From contig QZCP01000008.1 of the NCBI GenBank assembly GCA_003956705.1, forward strand, positions 70,028 to 134,027: 64,000 nt of DNA. Reading direction: 5' to 3'. Origin of the DNA: Brevipalpus yothersi. Taxonomy: Eukaryota > Arthropoda > Arachnida > Trombidiformes > Tenuipalpidae. The notes beneath the pieces are model-generated. The model did no database searches and had not been told where the DNA came from. It saw only the letters and a list, made by a program, of their open reading frames with translations. Made by a program: the position numbers and the translations under genes. This document shows positions 1 through 12,879 of this stretch, piece after piece. How positions within the stretch are numbered: position 1 is the stretch's first letter; the number at the start of each line of letters is the position of its first letter.

Positions 1-2922
1 ATCGAAAACAATTGTATTTCCACACTCATACTCCATGTATACGCTGAACACTGTTGAGTGAACAAAAAAAATCAGATCGTTAAATATCAAAAACTTATCA
101 CTACTATACCGTTGCACCAAATTTTGGGACTAAGTTCGACAGATAGAATAGAGAGTAAATAAAATTCGTTCTACATCGCTCTGATCTGGATGTGACAGAG
201 GATTCATAAGCAGGGCCAGAGCCGAGAAGAGGGAGCGTAACCTCGAAACATGTCAAGATAAGCAATGGGAAGAAATGCCTAAAATTGAAATCCACCGAAT
301 GAATCAAATCATGATTAATACAACATGCCACTCACTTGAGAATTTTGGTTAGAATAGAGGATGCATAAGTACAAACAGGTGACTCTTCTGTTGTCCTCTT
401 CCACAAACCAATCAGCCACGTAATGCCTCTGTTTGGATCACGATTAAATTTCAATCAATTCTTATCTGAATGAATGTATTTGTCTCAATGTAGCATGAAA
501 TAGTGGTACAACCATGGAGCTCTGTGGAATAGAGCTTGTCACCAGTTTATCTATCGAGATGTAGCTCTATAGACTCGGTTTAACCTCATTCCCCATTTTG
601 CTTGCACCATTGATTTGATAAGAGTATGAACTAGTGCATTTCAACTATACTCACCCAAGAATGATGAATCCCTCGAGATACCAGAAGTTTAATAATGGCT
701 GTACTGCCCATCTCAACAAAGGGGAACCGGATTCTTCTGAAAGCCATTCTTGAACGAAGAAAATTTATTGTGAAACCTTTTTGATCTGATTTTTATCTCA
801 GGATTGAGTCAATAAGAAATGGAATAATAATTATCTTTCCATCATAGTTTTCTGAACTAGCCTTTGTATATCTCCCTCTAGTATGTGATTATTTGAACAT
901 GCTCAGGAACCATTTGAGATCTCAGTTCAACAGTAGGGGAGATGTTCATCCCAATTCAAAGTTCAGATCACCTCACATTCTGTAAGGCTAGCAGAAAGAT
1001 TTTTGATGGGGCTCAGGTAAGAGTAAGGCTAGTTAAGGGAATAATTGAAAGCTCCCCTATCTCTAGTGTTCTATCCATTATGACTTCTGTTTTCATGACG
1101 AACACTCTTTAAGTTTCATTTTGATTTGGCTTGTGACTGAACATCAGCTACTGAGGAATTACACTCTGATTTTGATCTATTGTCAAATTTCAATATTCAT
1201 ATATGTTATCAATTTCCACCTAATGATTCTTACTTCTATGGAACGGTAGACCGATAATCTCATGCAAGAGAAAAACTCGAGAAATAGTGTGCCCTACTAT
1301 ATCAATGATGTAGAAAAAAGCTCTTATCTTGTCGAAAAGTGTTGAGCGTCCAACAGCTGGTTTCTCCAATAGTAATTCCAATGATTTTCTAATGGAAAAA
1401 CATTGGAGCAGCATCAGCAGAAAATTGTCTTGAGATATCCTCAGATATCGGAAGGTGGAAGTGAAATCCACAATAGTTGCAGAGAGAATGAGCATGGCGT
1501 GTAGACACAAAAAAATTCTGCAATCAATAAAATTAGTGTGATAGTGAATCCTAATTCATGAGGCTGTCAATTGATTGATTGACTGTTGAGAGAGAAAATC
1601 ATGTTTCTTATCTCACTAGAGCAGATATTGACTTACAAGCAAACTTTTTCTAGTTTTGTTGCCCTCTCAATTCTTTGGAACCAACTCCGATTCTTATGAC
1701 ATGAGAGTGGCTTTCCAAGCTTCCAGAAAAAAGGCTTGAAAGCTAATAGAAATTGAGAGTCATTATTGGTTGGAGAAATCATCAAATAACTGGTATCATC
1801 TCATGGTTGCTCGATCATGAAAGAGCTTGTATTCATCCTACCAACTCCACATCTTCTTCCTCAAAATTTCAAGATCCTATGATGATGATACTGAGATGTG
1901 GGGCCTTATTTCATCATTGGGTCTATCCCGAGAAACATTGTCTAGAAACTCCTTACAGAGGACCCTTGACAAACTTGAATTACCCTATCAATAATCGATC
2001 AACATTCACTGGAAGGCTATGAGCTCTGATGTACAGTTGAATTCAGCTGGAAGTCTCTTTTTTCTAAGGGTTTATGAATATCACAGGAGGGCACAACAAT
2101 TATTAGCCAGCTAATCTCTAGCCATTAACCATTCATTGTTGGAGCTTCATTATCCGGGTTTTTCTGGAATCACATCCGAAGAAATTACCTTTCCTAATAA
2201 TGAACTCAAGATCATCCAGTTGACATTGAGAAGGGAAACAGAATCCAATGACCAAAGATGAAGTTCCACTCTGATGATCCATTCATTTGAGTTAGCTGTG
2301 GCTCATTCAAGGATGAAGATCTCACCGAGTCATCTAGAGAACTTTTCTCAAAATGCGCAAGACAATATTGGCTCCTCAATCTCCTGGAACCATGTTCAAT
2401 CCTCCCATCAACTTCTAAACATTGATCATAGTTGCCGAAATCTGTTTGAGCCCCTTCGAAGAAGTTTTTAGGGAAATGGCCAGAAGAAGTCATCACTGGA
2501 AGAAGAAAATTTGATAGAAACAGTCTCTCAATGGAGAAATTTTGAAACAATGTTAAGGCTCAGTAATCTTATCTCTCAATAAGTTTGAAGAGCATGAGTT
2601 CTCTGGTCGATATAACGAAAGGTTAAGCTTCAACTACTCAATACTCACATTTCAAAGAAGATTCGGTACAATCAGACAACACAGCTCGGAAATTCTGCAA
2701 GCACTCATTCGAAAAATTTGCAATAAACCATTGCTCATGATAATCCGCAAGATAGTTCCACAAAACGCCATCAAATCCAGAGAGGATTATGTCAGAGTGT
2801 CTATGAAACGTCTGATTGTCATTTTCTATCTCATATTGAAATTTCGAAAATCTCCTTGAACCCTCGGATGAGCTTCCAGATCTGATAATCATAAATATCA
2901 CTACAAACCGGGCGATACTCAT
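1..2922 (-). CDS. NRF-6-like membrane acyltransferase, copy A (3' part outside window)
   Basis: Family: NRF-6 ('nose resistant to fluoxetine') proteins have a secreted N-terminal domain followed by an acyltransferase-3 membrane domain, and are thought to act in lipid uptake or modification. Seen: ATG at 2922 with a hydrophobic leader (MSIARFVVIF), then a Cys-containing NRF exon ending near 2645. The next exon holds FPKNFFEG and FGNYDQC (about 2410-2496). A GFCFPSQC motif follows a roughly 55-nt intron near 2230-2270. The first membrane exon (about 1235-1500) ends in DIVGHTIS, with the family's conserved His. Later exons lie near 650-770, 340-430 and 104-331 (LGSGPAYES), and at 1-60 (TWSMSVEIQLFS, the SWYL-type segment). 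The final exons lie beyond base 1. Exon order and phases match copies B and C. No stop was noticed inside the exons checked, but not every junction was verified. Confidence 0.72.
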
Positions 2923-3109
2923 CGTGATATATTCGCAATCAAGCCTAGACGATCAATGATCTAGTACGAAATGGTGAAAACAGGAACAGTAAAAGCTCCA
3001 TTCACACCGGATGAAACATGCAGGATGGGGTTAAAGCCAATTGAAGAGTTGAGTGAGGATGATAAACTGAATTGGGAAAGATTTGTCGGCATTTGGAGTA
3101 CATGCTGTT

Positions 3110-3475
3110 GAGATTGTCCCTATAGGAGGACGAAGGAGGAAGATTCGCTATCATTCCAAGAATTGCGTTTGCATGAATTCGATTAGGTTCAAACGCTTGT
3201 CCATGGTTGATCTCATGAATTGCCATTCCTAATGCATGGGTGATGACTCCTGTCACCAGATAGCCAATGGGTAGTAGGACAAGCCAATTGGTCATATTTC
3301 GTAAGAGAAAAATAGTGGCAATTTGGGTAAAAAATAAGGCCAAAGCTTGCCATTTGAAAAGAGGATCAATTTTCATCAGACTCTTGATTTGTGGATACTT
3401 GGCAAGAATCAACTGTCGACGAATAACGAAAGGATCATCTCCACTCAGTCTTGATGATTCGTTGAGTTTCTCCAT
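3110..3475 (-). pseudogene. Sphingolipid delta-4 desaturase relic (N-terminal part only)
   Basis: The ATG at 3475 opens a protein starting MEKLNESSRL that aligns with the start of the intact desaturase at 24873-25979: shared features are RRQLILAKYPQIKSLMK, the two hydrophobic segments and the first His box (HEINHG). Homology stops at the ANLP segment near 3110. The second and third His boxes are absent, so it cannot be an active diiron desaturase. The break point joins the segment that lies upstream of every NRF copy (about 2950-3130). This suggests a duplication junction cut through the gene. Confidence 0.8.
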
Positions 3476-3479
3476 TACA

Positions 3480-4380
3480 TCACTGAAGTGAGTAAATCTC
3501 TAAAAAAAATATTTGAATATTCTGATTGATCAGAAAGAATTTGGCATTTTGAAGCCCACTCAATGATCAGTGAATCAAAAGTAAGGCTAGGATAGTATGG
3601 AACAAAGAGAATTTCATGTCATTGACATCCTGTGTCGTGCAGCATCAAATTGCGTTATTGGATGACAGAACTCAGGCTGAAAGGAGCTTCAATACTTCTG
3701 TTTGGGACATCTTTTGGAATGATAGCCATGAGATCTGATGGTTATATTCAGTTTCCATTGAACCTGAGTTTCCCTTCCTCTGAAGTTGTTTTCCGGGAAA
3801 TTCGTGACATCAACTTTCCGCAAGATTTTGAAAGAAGTCACAGAATTTTTCTCATCAGGAAAATGCATTTCCGAGCTGAGTTGAACAGTGAATTTTTGAA
3901 CTGACTATTATGAAATTATGGGAGGATCCTGATTGCAATCTTGAAGTTGCTCCTCTGTTGCAAGCTCATGAATCAGACAAACTTTGAGAGTCCATATAAT
4001 AGACATATTGCATATTGAGTAATACAGAATAGATGAATGAACAGTTCGTTCATTCATGTTTAGTGTTGATAACTTGAAGCTCTAGAAAGTTAACAGGTAA
4101 GAATATAATCAGATACATTTCAGCTCAAATTGTTTTTGTTAACTTTTTTGGGAACGTTGATTTGAATTTGCACGGAAAAAAATTCTAAAAGTAAGTAGAA
4201 ACCTAAATCTTACCGGAATGCGTTTATTATTCATCTCAGGGAAAGAAATATTTTTGGAATAATGTCAAATTCTGTATGTTAATTACAAATCGCAAAACTG
4301 GTATAATTTACCCAAGTTTGATAAAATTATCACCAAGCGTATTATTATGTTTCCTCCTCGTCAAATTAAAGCCCAAACTA
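3480..4380. other. No confident gene
   Basis: AT-rich. An open frame on the plus strand at 3632-3904 has no recognisable domain and no homologous copy elsewhere in the window. Nothing else was seen. Confidence 0.4.
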
Positions 4381-4387
4381 AAAGAAT

Positions 4388-5099
4388 TTGTGTGCAATCG
4401 TTTCAAAGATTCCTCTGAGAAATCATTATGATACAATGATGTCACTCATGTCAAAAGTAATTGAGCTCCAATTGCAAGAGAGAATATCTCAATGTAAATC
4501 AAATCTATCTCAACCGTTTCTCACACATCTGATTAATCTTCAACTCGATGAGTCCAACGAAATACCCAGAAAAATGAGCATTTGAGAAATGAGCAGTGAA
4601 ATGCTTGCAGCCAGTATCAATAGTTGGAAACAATAGTCTCTACAATCACAGGAACATTGTTCTATATCATGAATCCTGAGATTCAGCATAAGTTGTATCA
4701 TGAGCTTGACTCTCCCTAGATTGGTGATCCCAGAGTTGATTGCTCTGAGATAAATCCTCTTGCATGCTTGATCGATATATCGAGGAAAGCCTTCTATTAT
4801 ATTCATCTAAAGGATTCCTCATGATAGCAATCGACAAAGAAATAGAACTCGATGGTAATGCTGTTCCAGAAAACTCCCTGACAATCGTGCCGAATTTCAT
4901 AATTCAGCGAGATGAAGATATTCACACACCTCAAGATATCTCCAATAGGTTTCTGCCCGAAAATGAATCGGAAATCTCACAAGGCTCATATGTACCATTT
5001 GGATTTGGCTCTCCTTCATGTGTCGCAAAAACGACAGTGCACCCTGTACCCAAGATTTTTAGCTTATATCATCATAAATTGCGGATTAGTCATGTCTAA
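4388..5099 (+). pseudogene. Cytochrome P450 relic (C-terminal half)
   Basis: Pieces of a P450 in several frames. At 4764-5030 there is a run containing YIEESLLLY (in place of the K-helix ExxR), a beta-sheet region (IELDGNAVPENS), RDEDIHTP, and a heme-loop remnant VPFGFGSPSCVAK that keeps FxxGxxxC. The frame degenerates straight after the cysteine. Upstream, 4388-4585 reads like the helix region before the I-helix but is separated by stops. No I-helix threonine motif was found. It lies on the left edge of the LTR retrotransposon insertion. It resembles microsomal clan 3/4 P450s; subfamily not assignable. Confidence 0.6.
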
Positions 5100-5215
5100 C
5101 TTTGAGAGCACCAATCTAATTGGACTTGATGTACATTCCTAGGTCTGTTGTAAATGTGCAAGAATTCTTGGAAAAAAGTGTTTCGGCTGGGTTGATCTTG
5201 CTAATTTGGGACTAT

Positions 5216-5649
5216 ATTGCAGTAACTATGAAAATGAATTGAGTTGAATGGTTAAATTCACTACTTCACTGTCATAGCACCTCTTTCCGAGCTATCAGGG
5301 CCACCGACGCTCGACAGGCGAATAAAACCTAAAGGGGTTAGTAGCTTCCAACAGAGGAGATTAGACAAAAATTATAAGAAATAAGAAAGCAAAAAAAAAG
5401 TTTATTGAGGGAAACACAATCACAAACATGCAAATGTGCGAACAAAACTGTTCTTATCCTTTGGTGCAACTGCAAGGGGTTTTATATCTCCTCGGTGATC
5501 GAGTGAGACCGGAAATAAGGGAGAGGGTTTAAGAAATATCCTAACAACTGTGGTTACACTGGAAGAATGGAGGGAAAATGGACAAAGAAAATGAGAGGGA
5601 AAGAAGGAGTATATGTATCGTCAACGAGGGCAAAGATATTCTGCTATCA
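5216..5649 (-). repeat. 3' LTR of the gypsy element
   Basis: 434 bp, direct copy of 16166-16599. In element orientation it begins TGATAG and ends GTTACTGCAAT. The boundary is supported by the ACTAT duplication outside both LTRs and independently by the solo LTR at 28640-29074, which has the same ends and its own 5-bp duplication. It contains one TGTGGTTAC motif (5549-5557). Confidence 0.92.
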
Positions 5650-5663
5650 CACCCCCGCCTCAT
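5650..5663 (-). other. Polypurine tract
   Basis: On the element's sense strand the 14 bases next to the 3' LTR read ATGAGGCGGGGGTG, a purine-rich run directly before the LTR's TGATAG. This is the expected plus-strand priming site. Confidence 0.75.
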
Positions 5664-5703
5664 GACTAAGACAGCTCTCGTTGATGAGAGTACGACTTCA
5701 AAA

Positions 5704-8700
5704 TCATTCTCTTAAATATGATCGAGAAGCACGACCAATTGCAGTGAATCGCTTCGTCGACTCAGGAGGCTTTGCAACTTGATCCATAGCTTGTGGTGCT
5801 GATGTTGGCTTAAGGACTCCATCTTCATCCTCACAGTCTGATATTGGCTCAGATATTGGTGCATAAACTTCATTATCTGTTACCTTCGAGTCTACCGTTT
5901 GACCCTCAACATCATCGTCCTCTCTTATGAATGGAGTACCTTCGTGTTGGTGCAATTGTATCGTGGTTTCATCTGGTGTAATCTCACTGGTTCCATCATC
6001 TTGATTCGATTGAGGTTTGATGGAACTTTTCCCGATCACTATATCGTCAGTACTTCGTTCGTACGATAATTGATCAACAGGTTGAAATCGCTCGAGATTG
6101 AAATCATTTTCTTCATCCATATGCTCATCTTGAGGTTCATTAGTGTTCAAGTGAGCTTTTTCGTGGTCTGACTCTTTGTCAGAATCCCAGCCCCATTCTA
6201 TTGGGACAATATTGAGAGGAATCTGTTCTGGTATAGTTATTTCTCCATGACGTGGGTCATCCTCTACTCCGGGGTGAGTGGGTCCCCAATATTCTATGTT
6301 TCCGTAGTTTGAATCGTCCCATGTAGGAACATTACGGTGTCTCTTGCCAAAGTAAGATCTGAATAAGGCTGGAGGCCATTCTTTACCGTTCCTTGAATGC
6401 TCAAATAGTAGTCGAGAGATCCAACAATTTGGTCCCCAAGTTGGTTGATATCCTTCAGCACGCTTACGTGATAGGAAATAGAGCTTCATCGCTACTTAAG
6501 CTGTGAATGTTGATGAGCATGGATCCATAAAGGATATTGTATTTCCCGTTACCAAATGAGTGATGCACCTGAAACCGAACTTCGTTAGATCAGCACGAGG
6601 TGAATACATCTGACAAATGTCGACTAATTTGTGGCTTATAGTAGCGATCTGGTCGTTTGTGAAACCCAGATGGTGCAGTTGATTTTCTGGATTGGCTCCT
6701 GTTATATATTTAGCTGTTGCGAGATACTCAACAACTTGCTTCCTGACACTACGGAAGTTCAATCCATATCGAATTTTTTCCCATGTAAGACCATGGAATT
6801 GTGTAAACATTCTTTTGATCGATTGGCGAGAGTGTCTCACGAATGTTTCATAAACAGGTGTCAAGTCTTGACGAACAATGGAAACCCAAATTGCTCGTGG
6901 TTCACCAGTTCGTGGTTGGTTTTCAGTTGCAACTAGAGCACATTCACAGTGTAGTGCAATCACGGAATTGAAAGGAAATTCATGATGAATGTTCCTCTGG
7001 ATGATTGTTTCTTACCAGTTTTCAAATGATGGTGCTTGACACTGCGGTCGACTGTTCCAGCTTTTGATCCGCTCTTTCATCTGATTATTCATGACATATT
7101 GACCATCCATGTTACTCTCATAGTGATGATCTATATTGAGCTGCCGATATGTTTCAAGAAGTTTGACCATCTGTTGATCAGTTAAACTAGATCGAATTTC
7201 GATTCGAATATGCCATTTGGGGGTGACTCCTCTCACTTCCTCTTTTTGTGGTGCAGCAGCTCGTAATGATGCAGGCCAATCTTCAATTTCACCAGCTTCA
7301 GGCCATTCAATAAATTTTCGTTCATCAGACTGCTCGCAATCTGTTACCACTTTTTCATGTGAATTGGATTGGCTCTGAGCTTGAATCGAACCATCATGAG
7401 ATTCCCGAGAATTGTCATCCTGTAGTTCCTTTGGTTTTGTGGTTACATGAGCTTCTCTCTTCGGTTCATGTTCAACCTTAACAACTACAGAACGCACACT
7501 TCCTCTTCCTGAATTGGAGAGACCTTGTTGCTGGTTACTGGGAATATTGTTCCAGTCATCAAACCATTCATCAGGCCAATCAGATTTATTATTAGATTCT
7601 GACTGAGCTGTTTTCCCTCGGTCTTCATAGTTTCTACCATGGTTCCAATCTTTTGTGGATACATACTTCCTGGGAGCAGCCCGCTTTTGATGAGAATCAG
7701 TTGACTTTTCCCATGATCCACGATAATAAGGCTTTTTGAGATGTTTTCCATAATTGTCCGGTTGGCTCGAATCAGGAACAGTTTCAACTCCTCGCGATCT
7801 ACGATAACCAGTGGATGAATTTTCAGTCCAGAGTACATCTCGTTTGCTATGATTCTTGGGCGTAGATACAGAATTGCTCTTTTCAGTACATCGCAATGGT
7901 CTTGCCTGGGTTGTCTCATCCATTCCATCATGAACATTAGAGGCAGAAGAGTTTGTTTCATGAATGGCAGTATGTAGTTCTTCAATGCGATGCCGATAGA
8001 GGCACATAGTATAATCAGGCATATTATTCGTAGTACCTTGATTACATGAAACAACATGCTCTTCGAAGTCAGAGTATTGGAAGCTTTCATTGCATTGAGA
8101 CCTGGGACATTTGAACAGACTATTGTTATAGATATTCAGCAGCCACCGTGATGGTGAGCCCTCTTTACCTAATCTGTGTTCCCAGATACAATCAATACTG
8201 ACGCATACAAAGTCACCACAACCATGAACACCAATGAAAGGTTGCATAGTCGTTTTAATCTTCTTGAGATACTGTATACAGGCACTACAGTACAGCGAGC
8301 TACATGAGGCACAACTATTCAAGCCACGAACAACATGCTCACACAATTGACAGATGAAATCCACTTCATATTTGGAAAATGAAGCACTTCGTATTTGATC
8401 ACCTCTAAAACCATGAGTGTGAAATGGTTCTAGTGCATGTATTCCAACATGAGGAATGGAAGTTAATCGAAGTTTCAGTTGGATGATCTGGAAGAAAGAG
8501 TAATTCTTCTGTCGATGAGATGAACTCACATCTCCAGAAATATTCAATGTATAAGATTCACTTCTACTGCCTCTTGAAGACATTTCCTCTTTTGTGGTTA
8601 CACTTGATTGGGAGTAATTGCTTGAGTTCTTCTTTCCAGCAGTTGTAAGAGGTGGAAGAAGAATATTTTTCGTAGTTACAATAGGAGTAAAGACAATAAT

Positions 8701-9777
8701 GGTGGCTTCTGTGGTATCACTCAAATTAGATGAACTACAAATGTCTTCTGTAGTTACAATTGAGCTGGAGTCAATACTTGAAGCGCTCTTGGTGATATTC
8801 GAATAGGAAAGACTGTAAGAAGTTTTTGTGGTTACAGTTGGAGAAGATATGTTATTGGAGTATGGTTGATTCGATGAATCACCGAAAAAATTGTCACAGA
8901 TTTCAACAAGATCATCAATGTTCAATCCACCAAAACCATCGAACTTGAGGTACTCATATGAGCGATGACAAGTCAATATATCAGGCAAACTACACACAGC
9001 CTTAGGTCCTGAGTTCTCCGCTTTGATTTGTTGATGATTTGTGAAGAACTTTATGAATGTCTGAACTTCAGAGGCACAAGGATAAGAAACTATACGTCTG
9101 ATTGTTTTGGTTGTCTCACTGGAAACTGTTGGTCTTCGAACTATGTAATCACAAGTTGAAGAAGCTTCGTTTGTGGTTACAATAAGAAAATTTCGTGGTG
9201 ATTGATGGTTACTATTCAGAAGAGATGGATGGAAAACTTTTTTGACAGTTGAATTGGTTGACAATGATTGAAGTTCATTATTCACACACTCAGGGAAAAG
9301 TGACAATGCTCTCGGTTGAGCTTTCCACTTATATTTCGATTCACTATCATAATATCTGTTGAGACCTTTGGTCAAAACCAAAAAGCTTCTTAGGAACTCT
9401 GGAGGGATTCTGAATCCTCTACCTTCTCTCTTCTTCACACGCTGAGCTATTGTCTCTGTATTATTACAATCCTCAGAATCATCCTCTTCTGGAGAGTGAA
9501 CTGGATCTTCTGAGGTGATTTTGGGTGAGATATCCTCAGCAGGTGTGGAAGCTCGTATACTAACTGCTTTACTTCCATTAGCATTCAGTGACCTTCTTAT
9601 TCTTTTCTTCTTCTCCTCGACTAAAGAGGAATCATCTTGACGGTTGAGATTCGAGACTGTGGCTCTACTGGCATCAACTGTTTTCGTACTTTTGAGCTTA
9701 CTTTCATCCACTCTCTGACTGAGTTCTCCAGTAAGTATCTGTGCATTGGCATAACCATCATTCGATGGATAAGATAA
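5704..9777 (-). pseudogene. Retrotransposon polyprotein, 3' part: RING/TRAF-like zinc fingers and DEDDh-exonuclease-like domain
   Basis: Same frame as gag-pol; 4.1 kb after the stop at 9778-9780. It opens without a nearby ATG (first residues after the stop come from TTA and TCT codons, and the VDESK stretch starts with GTG), so it reads as a polyprotein continuation. Seen: a Ser/Thr-rich region with repeated V-T-T peptides (8600-9900); a Cys cluster CQLC..SCASC..YCSAC near 8260-8355 resembling a RING; FKCPRSQC and FEEHVVSC near 8045-8110 resembling a TRAF-type finger; a basic, Trp/acidic linker; then, after a TAA at 7012-7014, an ISG20/REX-like fold (IALHCECALVA, SIVRQDLTPVYETFVR, ITGAN, LVDICQMYSP). 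A TAA at 6496-6498 precedes the terminal helix VAMKLYFLSRKRAEG. An acidic tail follows to TGA at 5704. Domain calls are by eye. An envelope-like role is unlikely: no leader and no membrane segments. Confidence 0.62.
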
Positions 9778-12700
9778 TCAATGCGTCTGGTTCTCGGTGG
9801 CGTTTGAGATAATTTCAGTAGGGATAGAAGAATCATGCACTTCACTATTCAAACTTTCGGAGGAAGATTCATAATCCTCATCGTTTGTGGTTACATTACC
9901 AGCAAAGTGCTCGAATCTTCTCTGAATTGAGATACCAGGGAAATGCGTCTCGATAGCTCTCCTCATTGCCAGTGTGTGATTACCGCAATAGAGTTTGCAT
10001 TGTGATATATTAGCAGAAGTTCCTTTGTTTTTCAATATGTTCCACAATCTTACGACTGCTCCATCACGGTATAGTACCAAATATGGACCATGAAACCTTT
10101 TACTGAATTTTTTCCCAGTTTCATGCACTTGGTGCTGTTTGAGAAAAATAATTGAGCCTGGCTGAATAGAACTTCTAGTAGGTTTAGCTTTTTCAACGTA
10201 AGTTGATTGGTTCTCGACCAATTTAGAGTAGGCACTGAGTCTAGACTCTCTCAGATCAATTGTTGGTTCGATAGTTGGGTACAAATGATCAGTAGGTTTT
10301 CTTGGATGGTGACCAAACATGAGAAAAGCGGGAGCATAACCTGTAGTTCGGTTTGGTACATTATTCATTGCAAAAACAGCGGGTGATAGGAATTCATCCC
10401 AAGCTTTCAGAGCTCTGCCCTGGAGCAGAACTCGGATTTGCTGTCCAAGAGTATAATTTGCTCGCTCCACAATCCCTTGAGACTGTGGATGATAAGGTAA
10501 AGCAACGCTGTGACGAATTTTCTTGTCTTCAAAATACTTTTCCATCTCTTCCCCAATGAAGTTTCGGCCTTGATCTGTTTGCACCACTTCTGGGTACCCG
10601 AACTTTTGGAATGTTTCCTCTAGAAACCTGATGACATTAATAGATTTCTGATTTCTGATAGCTTTGGCAAACACATAACATGTTAATGAATCTACCAGAA
10701 CCACAATGAATTGATTTTGCTTGTATGAAACTGGTATCGGTCCCATTGCATCTAGTTCCACTATTTGAATTGGATATTTTTCAATTGGTTTCGCTTGCCT
10801 GACATACTCACTTGTTGTCGCAGCTTTCCCAGTAGCACACTGTAGACATGATGCAGTGAGTCGCTTAACTTTTTCTACGAGTTTTGGACAGTCAAATTTT
10901 CGTGCAATATTACAATAAACCTTATCAAATCCAAAATGTCTTGCAAGTGGATTGCCATGTTCATTCTCAAATATTTCTCTTAAAGAATGGTCATCAATTA
11001 TCAATCGATAGTATGGTCTCTTCTTGGTAGGTTTCCTGTAGAGTAGATTTTCACACAAAGTGAACTTCTCTGAGAGATTCTTATAATCTTTCCTCGGAAG
11101 TTTATTGTTGAGAATTGTGATTATTCTACGATATTCTTTCACATTATTCTGACGCTTACGGAGGTTTTCATGCTGATCTCGACTGATTACGTCAAGGTTT
11201 ACTCGTGGTATGATTTTCTCAAGTTGACCACGATGAAGAATGTTGTTGACTTCTGGATAATTGTAACACATGTAACATTCAAAAAATTCATCTTTGACAG
11301 AAACTCCCGATGTTTTCCCATGACGATGAGTCCATTCATTTGGATTTCGACTCAAACAGTCTGCAGGGTGCGTTTTTCCATCATGGTAGAGAACTTTGTA
11401 TCTGAAAGCAGATAGCATAATAGCCCATCTCTCTATTCTTCCATTTTTGAATTTGGTACTTGTTAACTGACATAATGCATGATGATCAGTTAGTATCTCG
11501 AATTCAACACCTTCGAGATATTGCCGATTTTTTTCAACTCCAATAGCAATGGCAAGGCATTTTTTCTCGGAAACAGTATAGTTGATTTGATATGGTTTTA
11601 ACTTTTGACCAAAGTATACAACAGGTCTCCATGAATTTTCTTTCTCATGGAATTGGGTCAATATTCCCCCGATTGCTGTGTGACATGCATCCACAGCTAA
11701 TCTGGTTTTTCTCGTGGTGTGAAAGTGTACCAGCATGCAATCATTGGCAAGTGATTCTTTCAGTTCTTGAATCACTTTCAGGTCACTTTCCCCTATTTCG
11801 AATTTTCTTTCTTTCTTAACTAATCGATAAAGCGGTTCTACTATCTTGGAGTAGTTAGGAATATATCTGGAGAAATAATTCACCAAACCAATGAAACTCT
11901 GTAGTTCTTTCACATTACGTGGCGGTGGTATGGATAGTAACTGTGCGACTTTCTTTGGATTGGGTTTGATTCCAACTCCAGAAGCAATATGGCCAAGAAA
12001 CTCAAATTCTTTGGCACCGAAATTGGTTTTTGTGATCTTGATTTTGAATCCCCAGAGGATCAATCGATCGAGGACTTTCTGGAGGTTCATTAAGAATTCT
12101 CCAAAAGTATTCCCAAAGACACATATATCATCGAAGTAGCCAAGACAGATATTGAATTGGTACTCACCAAGCATTGTATTGATGATATATTAAAAATAGA
12201 AAGGTGCATCGACCAATCCCATAGGCAGTCGATTGTAGACATATTTTTTATTCGGAGTCAGAAAGACAGTTTTCAGTCTTTCTTCTGGTGGCAATTCAAT
12301 TTGATAGTAGCCATGGAGCAGATCAAGAGTGGCAAAATAACTCTTATTATTCAAAGCTGAAAGATAGTCATCAGTACGGGGCATTGGGTATTGCTTTCGC
12401 TTTATCCTCTTATTGAGCTCTCTATAGTCTACTACGAGCCTGAAAGTTCCATCAGATTTGGGTACAAGTAGAGCAGGCGAACCACCAGGAGCTGTTGTTT
12501 CAGATATAATACCTGCCTCCTCAAGTTCATCACAGGTATGGTCAAATGCTAACCTCTTAGCAGCTGAGCAAGGGTATGGTTTCTCATAAGGAATAACTTC
12601 ATCTCCTATTTTTATGTAGCATCTTTCCCAAGGTATGAGACCTAATTCATTTGAATCACGAGCAAATGCATCTCATTTCTCGAGTAAGCAGGCCAAAACA

Positions 12701-12879
12701 GCTTCTTGTTGTTCTTGATTCAGATCTTGACTTATCTGTTTGCTAAACAGTTCTTGCCAAGATTCTCTATGTGGTTCACTATGATTAACTATTTCATCAA
12801 CCTCAGTTGGAGGAAGAATTTCTGTGAGTAAACACATGATTTCTCCCCCCAAATCTTCACAGAGTGGGCTTTTATCATC
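9778..12879 (-). pseudogene. Retrotransposon pol (RT, RNase H, integrase) with internal stops
   Basis: Continues gag-protease in the same frame after the TAA at 12880-12882. RT: SPALLVPKSDGTFRLVVDYR near 12400-12480, ATLDLLHGYYQIEL, and the catalytic YFDD near 12130. RNase H: LAVDACHTAIGG near 11680 and TDHHALCQL near 11490. Integrase: H/H/C/C finger (last pair CLQC near 10840), then the catalytic residues in ELDAMGP (about 10750), TDQG (about 10580) and GIVERAN (about 10470). A GPY/F-like module follows. Breaks: TGA at 12673-12675 before RT, TAA at 12190-12192 inside RT just before the YFDD segment, TGA at 9778-9780 at the end. No frameshift. Family assignment is firm; activity of this copy is not supported. 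Confidence 0.9.

Noticed and set aside
7485..8090. 201-codon minus-strand frame rich in hydrophobic residues
   Set aside because: Alternative frame of the retrotransposon 3' domain; no start context or homologue.
7012..9711. Separate 899-codon gene inside the retrotransposon, perhaps an envelope glycoprotein
   Set aside because: No ATG near the start (GTG at 9711), no signal peptide or membrane segment, and the frame is continuous with pol.
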